Shown piece after piece: positions 34,602 through 40,855 of a DNA stretch of 40,855 bases. The DNA is taken from contig PBGO01000024.1 in assembly GCA_002719095.1 (NCBI GenBank), forward strand, positions 65,949 through 106,803. Direction: 5' to 3'. Under the pieces are notes generated by a model, which saw nothing but the letters and a program-made list of their open reading frames with translations, was not told where the DNA came from and searched no databases. The DNA comes from Fidelibacterota bacterium. Its GTDB lineage: Bacteria > Fidelibacterota > Marinisomatia > SCGC-AAA003-L08 > D37C17. A program made the translations under genes and the position numbers. Each line of letters starts with the position of its first letter. Within the stretch, counting starts at the first letter, position 1.

Positions 34602-36719
34602 CTAATTAAGGAAGGTTCTGTAAGTAAGCTTAAAACCATCAAAACCTGGTTGCTCTGCACATACCCCATTAGCACAAACAATGCCTCCTTTCTGAGAACC
34701 AGAAAATAAAGAAATAATTCCATTAGATTTTAAATCCAGTGAAAAATCAAAACCTGACCATTTTGATTTTTTCTTAATATTATTAATATCTGTGTAATTT
34801 TGTTTTTCAAGAAAGTATGTAATAGTATAAAATGACTTTCCTGTATATGAAGCACTTAAATATTTATTTTTATAAGTTTCTCTAGAAATATTTCTTTCAT
34901 CGTTTGTGTATTCATGCTTATCAATATATTTTTTTTGATGCTCCAAGTATAAGTTTATAGAATTACCGGCCCCTAAATTATATGTAAATTGAGCAGGTAT
35001 TGTCCAAGCTGAGTCATGCTCGTAAGATATGGTTGATATTTCATCATAATCAGCTAAATCATTAAAATTCAAGTTTGATAAAAAATTATCTGAACTTTCA
35101 CCAAATTGTTGTTGAAAGCCGAACTCTCCCGGATTATCTGAACAAGATTGTATAACACTACAAAAATCAATTGGATTGGCATCGTAATATGATAGAACAT
35201 CATTTACAATTGTCTCTGCATGGTTATAAAAAGTTGAAAATCCTCTATTCAAACCTGCATAGTCATTTACATAAAAATCTTGACTTTTAAACTCCTTAAC
35301 TTCGTCATAAACATCGTAACCTATTTTAAAATATAAATTGTCTGTAAAATATCCATTAAATTCTGAATAAATCTGTCTGAAAGGATAAAAAGATCTGAAG
35401 TTATTAGAGTCCTTATCAAATGTAATGTGATCTAAAAAACCATTAGGCTCTAAAGTAATGATATTAGCAGATGGATTGGTAATAGCGGAGTTTGACAGAA
35501 ACAATAAATCTGATAAGTAATCATCTTCCTCCGAACCTTGAGTACCATCAAAACTATTACTATCAATAATATTTTCAATTTCAAAACCACGTCTGAACTC
35601 AACTCTATTTGAGCTTTTTCTTCGAGAAAATGAAACTGTAGTCAAAATATTTAAATTATCAAAAATAGGTCTTATTAGTTCTATCTGATGTCCAATTTCA
35701 TCTCCGTAATTTATTGTTCTTGAATTTCTTGCCGCTAAAATTGAATTTGATTCAATAAGTGCTGTAGGAGGAGATGATAAAGTTATTATTCCATAGGGCA
35801 CATCATAGTTTTTATATTCATATGTAACTCCAACATCTCCAAAATTATTTCCATAAGAAAAATAAATTCTAGATCCATCATCTTTTGGACCTAGTATTTT
35901 ATTATAATCCATTAAATCAAATTCAATGTAAAAATCTCCAAGATTTGAAAACAAACCATATCCAAGATTTATTGAATTTTCTTCAATTGTTGGGTCACCC
36001 ATATTTTGTATGTCAATGTTATCGTTAGATATAATCGAATCTATTCTGCTGCCAATATCATTATCAAAAATTGTATATCTTTCAAGCTCGGGAAAATAAA
36101 AAGTCTGCAAGGTTTCATTATTAATTCTAGTATTTTGTTTTTTTAAAAGGAAATGACCAAATCCAAGCTGAGAATCATAATCAAATCCGATTAGTGAAGT
36201 ATTAATATCAAAGAACCTATCCGGTAAAATTTTGGCAGGATTAGTACGCTGCTTAAATTCTGAGCCACCATTTAAAATAAAAAAATTAAGCTGATTAAAA
36301 TTATAAACATACTCGAATCCATAAATGTTATTATCAAAATCAATATCTTGATCAGGGAATGTAAATAAACTTAACCCAGCACCATATAAACTGTAAACAT
36401 TTCCAAATCTAATATTTGAGTTTTTAAATTTTCTATCGATGTAAAACGAATTAATTACATCGCCTAAATTATTTTTCTTATATCCTAATAAAGGTGGATC
36501 AGAATATTCAATCTCCATAAACAAATCATATTTCTCGTAAGAACTATTAATTTTCAGAAAATGTTCAAGAAAGTTTAGTTCGAAGGATTGATCTGATGTG
36601 CTTATTATTCCATCACCATTGCCGTATTTTAACTCATAAGAGTAACTTGTAGAGATACTAAATCCTAGATTTAACAGAACAAGCAAAACAAAAATATTTT
36701 TAAGATAATTACTCAACAA
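34602..36719 (-). CDS. Predicted outer-membrane beta-barrel protein, possibly DUF6029-like
   Basis: The 705-residue protein has a signal peptide (IFVLLVLLNLGFSIS) and then repeating aromatic strand patterns (for example DLFMEIEYSD, FNQLNFFILNGG, IYFSYGNNFGDVGVTYEY, AQFTYNLGAGNSINLYLEH) ending in KLTYRTFLN, as expected for a large outer-membrane barrel. Near the end GGIVCANGVCAEQPGF carries Cys682 and Cys687. The overall look and this C-terminal Cys pair recall the DUF6029 family of Bacteroidetes, a call made from memory. The start is TTG (36719 or 36716); no ATG lies before the mature region. It overlaps the TlpA-like gene by 11 bases, so translation is probably coupled. It lies 74 bases upstream of the selenoprotein candidate. 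Confidence 0.7.
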   Translation of the reverse strand: MLSNYLKNIFVLLVLLNLGFSISTSYSYELKYGNGDGIISTSDQSFELNFLEHFLKINSSYEKYDLFMEIEYSDPPLLGYKKNNLGDVINSFYIDRKFKNSNIRFGNVYSLYGAGLSLFTFPDQDIDFDNNIYGFEYVYNFNQLNFFILNGGSEFKQRTNPAKILPDRFFDINTSLIGFDYDSQLGFGHFLLKKQNTRINNETLQTFYFPELERYTIFDNDIGSRIDSIISNDNIDIQNMGDPTIEENSINLGYGLFSNLGDFYIEFDLMDYNKILGPKDDGSRIYFSYGNNFGDVGVTYEYKNYDVPYGIITLSSPPTALIESNSILAARNSRTINYGDEIGHQIELIRPIFDNLNILTTVSFSRRKSSNRVEFRRGFEIENIIDSNSFDGTQGSEEDDYLSDLLFLSNSAITNPSANIITLEPNGFLDHITFDKDSNNFRSFYPFRQIYSEFNGYFTDNLYFKIGYDVYDEVKEFKSQDFYVNDYAGLNRGFSTFYNHAETIVNDVLSYYDANPIDFCSVIQSCSDNPGEFGFQQQFGESSDNFLSNLNFNDLADYDEISTISYEHDSAWTIPAQFTYNLGAGNSINLYLEHQKKYIDKHEYTNDERNISRETYKNKYLSASYTGKSFYTITYFLEKQNYTDINNIKKKSKWSGFDFSLDLKSNGIISLFSGSQKGGIVCANGVCAEQPGFDGFKLTYRTFLN

Positions 36720-37272
36720 TAATTTCGTTTGATAATGGTTTCAAATTTTGAATTTGAGAATCTGAAGAATTAGAGCTAATAATATCTATTATTTCTTTTT
36801 CAAGCAGTGATTCATCACCCGGATTGTAACCAATGTGCTTACTCTCAATGGTTCCGTCAGTGTTAATAAATACAACTAAGGGCATAACACTTCCGCCTAA
36901 TTTTCGAAAAAGCTCCATTCTAGGATCTGATAAGATTTGAAATGTATATTTTTGAGATTTAGTAAATTGTTTAACTTTCTTTAACGTCCTTGGACTATCC
37001 ATATTTATACTTAAAACTTTAAATCCATATTCTGAATATTTAGTGTTCAATTTACTTAAATGCTTCATTTCTTTTTTACACGGCTCACAAGATAATGTCC
37101 AAAAATTGACGAGTATTGGACCGTTTTCATAAAATTGATCCAGCTTAACTTTTTTATTATTAAAATCCTTGAAAGTTAAATTTGGAACCAATTTTTTTTC
37201 TGAATCAGAATGATTTTCATCTGTGGCAGAAACTAAGAAAGCTATTTGTAAAGTAAACAGAATTAAAAACAT
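36709..37272 (-). CDS. TlpA-like thioredoxin-fold disulfide reductase
   Basis: A 187-residue exported thioredoxin-like protein. An N-terminal hydrophobic signal (LILFTLQIAFLVSA) is followed by the redoxin pattern LTFKDFNNKKVKLDQF, VNFWTLSCEPCKKEM with Cys62/Cys65 and the cis-Pro segment GGSVMPLVVFINTDG. CEPC is an unusual but plausible active site. The ATG at 37272 has AAGGAG eight bases upstream; the frame also opens at a TTG at 37308, which would put a terminator hairpin inside the gene. It leads an operon with the barrel and probably the selenoprotein candidate, suggesting redox partners. Confidence 0.9.
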   Translation of the reverse strand: MFLILFTLQIAFLVSATDENHSDSEKKLVPNLTFKDFNNKKVKLDQFYENGPILVNFWTLSCEPCKKEMKHLSKLNTKYSEYGFKVLSINMDSPRTLKKVKQFTKSQKYTFQILSDPRMELFRKLGGSVMPLVVFINTDGTIESKHIGYNPGDESLLEKEIIDIISSNSSDSQIQNLKPLSNEIIVE

Positions 37273-37293
37273 TAAAAAACTCCTTTTTAACCA

Positions 37294-37324
37294 TAAAAGA
37301 GGAATCAAATTAGTTCCTCTTTTA
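37294..37324 (-). terminator. Rho-independent terminator after the large surface protein
   Basis: An 11-base perfect stem (37314-37324 with 37294-37304, TAAAAGAGGAA on one arm) closes a 9-base loop. The minus-strand 3' arm ends in TTTTA. It lies 22 bases past the stop at 37346 and directly before the TlpA-like gene, so it probably separates the two leftward units. Confidence 0.8.
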
Positions 37325-37345
37325 AATAAAAATCTAAAAGATTAA

Positions 37346-40300
37346 CTATTTTATTAGCATGATTTTAGATTGGTATACTTTATTATTAGATTTTAGATTG
37401 ACGATATAAAGACCACTAGATTGATTCGAAGCATTCCATTCATAAGTATGACTTCCCGCAGATAAAAAATTGCTAAATAATACATCAACTAACCTACCGT
37501 TTACATCATAAATTGAGAGTTCTACATCAGAATCAATATCTAATAAAAATTCAATTGAAGTAACAGGATTAAATGGATTAGGATATATTGAGCTTAATTT
37601 AAATTCATTAGCAATATCTTTTCTAATTCTTAAGTCATCAATAAATGATATATTTAAATCATTCCATAAATCAAACTCACCATCTAGACTAATTAATTCT
37701 TGTGAATTAACTTTGAAGATTTTAAAACTTACTTCATCATCTGCCGATGGGTAATTAACTGTTTCAAATTGTCCATCATAACCCATCGTTGGAATGTCAA
37801 TAATTTGTCCATTCCATTGCCTTGCACCGATAACCTGATTATTAAAGTATGATATTATCCAATCCCCCTCTTCAGCTCCTTCAATTTGGTCAACAAAATA
37901 GAATGCTTGTTTTGTTGATTGCGAGTAAGAGAATTCATCAAGTGTTAAGACTTCATCATTTGTTGATAATCTTGAGTTACTATTGGGAGGAATATAGCTA
38001 AAGTCAAAAGCATCAGTTGCTATAAACCAATATCCTTTTTTACCTTCAAGCTCATCTAAACTACCTGCCCATTGTCCATTTGGTAAAAGTGTTGCTGCAA
38101 CACCTTCACCAATTATGCCTGTAATATTTTCATAAACTGAAGACGGTAAAGTTGACTCTAAGGCTGCACTATTCATGAAAGGATAAGATATCAAATTTGC
38201 ACCGTAGTGAAGATCATACAATAAATCGTCGTCGGATGGAAGGCCAATCACATCTAAGCTATCTGATGCTGTTTGCTTGACCCAATAACCTGAAGTCCTA
38301 GATATAGTATTCAAACTGCCTACCCATAACCCGTTTGGCAATAAATTTGCTGCAACACCTTCACCAATAACGCCATCAACTGTTTCTTCAATGGAAATCA
38401 TAACATTGCCAATTGAGGGGTCTTCAGGAAGCGCTGGGAAACTAACTAAATTTGCACCATAATGTAGGTCAATAGAATAACTTATTGAAGAAAACCCTGT
38501 TATGAACTCAAGAGTTGAAAGCCCGTTATTTGACCATGTAATTTCTTCTGATGGCATTGCACTAAAAATGGAGTTGACACTATTATCATAGATTTTAAAA
38601 CTAGGTAAATCTCCAACATTGAAATATCCATCGGAATAATTCTCTCCATCATCACCCATTGCAGGTATGGCTGTGAAAGGACCTTCCCAAGGCCAAAAAC
38701 CAGCGCATACATCTTCATTAAATACCCCAATCCAATCACCTTCTTCAAGGCTAATTCCATCGATATCAGCTTCGGCTATAAAATAAAATGCTTGTAATGT
38801 TGATTGTTCAAATGACCATCCATCTGGCGGGTATATACATGACCCATCTTCGACTGTCGCATTTGGATTTCCATTGTGAGAATCTGGACAAGTTGGACAA
38901 TTCCATGCTTGAGTGTCTGTGCATCCAAAGCAGTAATCGACGTCTAAATTAGTTGAACCGCTAACGCATCCACAATCATTTTCAAAAGCTTCACCGAAAC
39001 ACACTCCGGCACAATCAATATCTGAATCTGCGACGTGACCTGTAGAACCCTCAGAGCAAACATTACAATTATCTATGAAAGCCAAACCACCGCATTCCTC
39101 ATTACAATCAAAATAATTTGCAGCACAATTAGGGTAATCGTCTACATCACCACATAACCCATCAGAATCTGCATCGTTCTCAGAATCATAAGGACATGTG
39201 TCTACATCACCACATAACCCATCAGAATCTGCATCGTTCTCAGAATCATAAGGACATGTGTCAAGATTGTTGAGAACCCAATTAGAATCGGGAAGTAATT
39301 CATAAACTGTATTATTAGTAATTATATCAGATAAATTTGAACAGAACAACGCTTCACCATCTTGATTAAAACCAAAACCATCTTGGTCTGAGTCATAAAA
39401 ATAAACATTTGGAAAGTTTGCAAAACAACCGCATCCTATATCATCTGAATTAAAAATGTGTCCAGTAAAACCTCCTGAACAAATGCCACAATCATCAACC
39501 AAGGCAGAACCCCCGAGATCATCGTTACAATCAGGAAATACATTTACTGAATCTATGTAAGCAAAAAGATTATTTTCAAAACCAAAATCTTGAGAAGAGA
39601 CAGCTGGATAATAATTGCCTGAGGAACTATCAAAAATTATGAAAGTCGGTGCGTCTCCCATCATCAAGTATCCATCTGAATAATCTGCTCCATCATCACC
39701 CATTGCAGGAACGGTTGTGTACTCACCTTCCCAAGGGATTGCCCCAACGCAAGTATCACCACTAAAGGCTCCAATCCAATCTTCACCTTGAACAAGGTCT
39801 ACTCCATCAATTTTTGCATCAATAATAAAATAAAATGCCTGTAAAGAACTTTGATTGTAGTCAAAATTTTCTGGTACAAACAAACAACTTCCATCATCAA
39901 CTAGTGCTTCAGAATCATAATTAAAAGCATCCTCATTTGTACAACCGGAACATTCTGTATTATCACCATCACACACATTACATGAATCGACCACATTAGA
40001 TTGACAATTTGGATATTCATCACTATCATTCTGAACCCATCCATCAGGGGCTTCATCAATACAATATTCGTCTCCTAACCCATAACCAAGCCCATCGTTA
40101 TCAGTATCAAGATAGAAAGAAACAGGATATTCGCAACAATCATTGCAGGATACTTCATAATCTCCAAAATTACATGCTTCATTTTCAGTGCAACCAACAT
40201 CTGTTTGATACAAACAACAATCATCACATTCTAAATTTGCAGTAAAATCATAATTTATCGCTGTTTCATCTGTACAACCCTCAATAAATGTTACACCTCC

Positions 40301-40855
40301 CTCATTAATATCTTCTTCAACTTCTTCTAAAGCTTCTTCAATACTTTCAGCTCCAGTAAAATCTGTTTCTGCTAATTCTTCTTCTGTAAGTGTAATTGTA
40401 TATTCAACAATAATCTCGACCGCTCTTGTTTCAACTACAGTAATACTAATTATTTCTACAGAACCCTCTGGAAGTGCTAACTGAGTTTCTAATAAAGCTT
40501 CAAAGTTATCTTCAAAAACTTCTAGATCTTCTAAATCTGACTCATCTACTTCAGTAGCAAGTGAAGATTCAATAAATACAGCACAACTAGAACCATCTCC
40601 ATCACAAACACCACATTCATCATCAACTAATCCTGAACCGCAAACATCATCACAGCCTAGTACATTGCCATTACAATCACATGCACCCTCTGCAATACCA
40701 TCACCACCACATACACCACATTCATCATCAACTAATCCTGAACCGCAAACATCATCACAGCCTAGTACATTACCATTACAATCACATGCACCCTCTGCAA
40801 TACCATCACCATCACATACACCGCATTCATCATTTACTAATCCTGAACCGCAAAC
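37346..40855 (-). CDS. Large Cys/Asp-rich surface protein with type IX sorting domain (N-terminus beyond window)
   Basis: The frame is open from the window edge to the stop at 37346, at least 1169 residues; its start is not visible. Any start near 40213 would be an internal TTG, so I do not use it. In order from the N-terminal side: 35-residue Cys-rich repeats; an acidic Glu-rich stretch (about 40300-40560); several GCTDxxAxNY-type Cys modules; three copies of a QSxxQAFYF...GDWIGxF...PAMGDDG module (near 39850, 38800 and 37930); two exact CPYDSENDADSDGLCGDVD repeats of thrombospondin-3 type; two LHYGANLxSxP...IGEGVAA modules (near 38480 and 38215); and a type A sorting domain with SIYPNPFNPVTSIEF ending in SKIMLIK. 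Probably an adhesin-like or calcium-binding surface protein. No enzymatic motif is seen. Confidence 0.88.
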   Translation of the reverse strand, partial: VCGSGLVNDECGVCDGDGIAEGACDCNGNVLGCDDVCGSGLVDDECGVCGGDGIAEGACDCNGNVLGCDDVCGSGLVDDECGVCDGDGSSCAVFIESSLATEVDESDLEDLEVFEDNFEALLETQLALPEGSVEIISITVVETRAVEIIVEYTITLTEEELAETDFTGAESIEEALEEVEEDINEGGVTFIEGCTDETAINYDFTANLECDDCCLYQTDVGCTENEACNFGDYEVSCNDCCEYPVSFYLDTDNDGLGYGLGDEYCIDEAPDGWVQNDSDEYPNCQSNVVDSCNVCDGDNTECSGCTNEDAFNYDSEALVDDGSCLFVPENFDYNQSSLQAFYFIIDAKIDGVDLVQGEDWIGAFSGDTCVGAIPWEGEYTTVPAMGDDGADYSDGYLMMGDAPTFIIFDSSSGNYYPAVSSQDFGFENNLFAYIDSVNVFPDCNDDLGGSALVDDCGICSGGFTGHIFNSDDIGCGCFANFPNVYFYDSDQDGFGFNQDGEALFCSNLSDIITNNTVYELLPDSNWVLNNLDTCPYDSENDADSDGLCGDVDTCPYDSENDADSDGLCGDVDDYPNCAANYFDCNEECGGLAFIDNCNVCSEGSTGHVADSDIDCAGVCFGEAFENDCGCVSGSTNLDVDYCFGCTDTQAWNCPTCPDSHNGNPNATVEDGSCIYPPDGWSFEQSTLQAFYFIAEADIDGISLEEGDWIGVFNEDVCAGFWPWEGPFTAIPAMGDDGENYSDGYFNVGDLPSFKIYDNSVNSIFSAMPSEEITWSNNGLSTLEFITGFSSISYSIDLHYGANLVSFPALPEDPSIGNVMISIEETVDGVIGEGVAANLLPNGLWVGSLNTISRTSGYWVKQTASDSLDVIGLPSDDDLLYDLHYGANLISYPFMNSAALESTLPSSVYENITGIIGEGVAATLLPNGQWAGSLDELEGKKGYWFIATDAFDFSYIPPNSNSRLSTNDEVLTLDEFSYSQSTKQAFYFVDQIEGAEEGDWIISYFNNQVIGARQWNGQIIDIPTMGYDGQFETVNYPSADDEVSFKIFKVNSQELISLDGEFDLWNDLNISFIDDLRIRKDIANEFKLSSIYPNPFNPVTSIEFLLDIDSDVELSIYDVNGRLVDVLFSNFLSAGSHTYEWNASNQSSGLYIVNLKSNNKVYQSKIMLIK
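39141..39260 (-). repeat. Exact 60-bp tandem duplication in coding sequence
   Basis: Units 39141-39200 and 39201-39260 are identical at all 60 bases. Each encodes a 20-residue Asp-rich, two-Cys unit (TCPYDSENDADSDGLCGDVD) resembling a thrombospondin type 3 calcium-binding repeat. Confidence 0.95.
40611..40855 (-). repeat. 105-bp tandem coding repeats running off the window
   Basis: Units begin at 40611, 40716 and 40821 (period exactly 105 bases, 35 residues); the third is cut by the window edge. The first two differ at only a few bases, while the third begins to diverge (CCGCATTCATCATTTACTA). Each unit encodes a Cys-rich pattern with CDCNGN, LGCDD, VCGSGLVDDECGVC and GDGIAEGA. More copies probably lie outside. 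Confidence 0.95.

Noticed and set aside
34517-34723. Short minus-strand frame of 68 codons between the barrel and the thioredoxin-like gene
   Set aside because: It lies out of frame over the 3' end of the barrel gene, has no ribosome site and no recognisable features, and only its tail overlaps the gap.
36709-37308. Longer TlpA-like protein starting at TTG 37308
   Set aside because: It would include the terminator hairpin at 37294-37324 in part and shift the signal peptide inward; the ATG at 37272 has AAGGAG at good spacing.
37346-40213. Complete 955-residue gene starting at 40213
   Set aside because: The supposed start is a TTG inside a Cys-rich module, and the same frame stays open without a stop to the window edge, so the gene is partial.
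40611-40855. Regular repeats that could suggest a CRISPR array
   Set aside because: The units are directly tandem with no unique spacers, have a period that is a multiple of three, and lie in an open reading frame encoding Cys-rich units.
1-40855. Prophage, transposon, integron or defence island
   Set aside because: No integrase, transposase, terminal repeats or recognised defence genes are present; most genes are housekeeping or envelope genes.

Overview
The window is an AT-rich (roughly two-thirds A+T), densely packed bacterial chromosome segment. Most genes overlap or abut, many starts have no clear Shine-Dalgarno, and TTG starts recur. Two large secreted proteins end in the type A C-terminal sorting domain of the type IX secretion system (a YPNPFNP motif, then a lysine-rich end), and both carry Asp-rich thrombospondin-type-3-like repeats. 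With homodimeric pyruvate dehydrogenase E1 and a PPi-type phosphofructokinase, this suggests a marine Fibrobacteres-Chlorobi-Bacteroidetes-group bacterium, most likely Candidatus Marinimicrobia (SAR406). That placement is inference: no rRNA gene is present.

Layout. 86-7363 (+): an amino-acid and energy operon of P5C dehydrogenase, arginine deiminase, carbamate kinase, succinyl-CoA synthetase beta and alpha, nucleoside diphosphate kinase, and a SPOR-domain protein with exact 51-bp internal repeats. 7429-11661 (+): ribosomal proteins bL28 and bL32, then fabD-fabG-acpP-fabF-rnc, without plsX or fabH. 11654-17565 (-): a tightly overlapped operon of murQ, anmK, a phosphohexomutase, a polyprenyl diphosphate synthase, a phosphoglucose/phosphomannose isomerase and a bifunctional-nuclease-domain protein. 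17594-18808 (+): a CNNM/CBS membrane protein. 18819-21016 (-): PPi-phosphofructokinase and class I aldolase. 21050-27317 (+): a secreted LIM-like/DA1-like metallopeptidase followed by the complete pyruvate dehydrogenase complex (aceE, aceF, lpd). 27325-30953 (-): a MORN-repeat lipoprotein, a YceI-like protein with a structured leader, tadA, rsmE and an ectonucleotide-pyrophosphatase-like enzyme. Then come tRNA-Arg(ACG) (-), two secreted proteins (+) and a bidirectional terminator. 32974-40855 (-): a secreted/outer-membrane region with a TlpA-like thioredoxin, a predicted outer-membrane barrel, a thioredoxin-fold sorting-domain protein, and a very large Cys-rich surface protein cut by the window edge.

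The most notable observation is at 34297-34299. What looks like two adjacent genes is one reading frame interrupted only by an in-frame TGA. The TGA sits exactly where a thioredoxin-fold protein should have the first Cys of its CxxC motif (ATW-TGA-GGC). About 22 nt downstream there is a 6-bp hairpin with a GGUGA loop, the geometry of a bacterial SECIS element. TGA is an ordinary stop elsewhere here (for example sucC and aceF). The best reading is a selenocysteine-containing (UxxC), type IX-secreted thioredoxin-like protein, encoded beside a TlpA-like thioredoxin and a barrel with a C-terminal Cys pair. This may be an undescribed extracytoplasmic redox system. A nonsense mutation or sequencing error cannot be excluded from this window, which contains no selenocysteine machinery.

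No CRISPR array, insertion sequence, prophage or recognised defence system was seen. No gene-free stretch exceeds 300 bases; the longest, 28335-28553, holds the putative yceI promoter and leader RNA.
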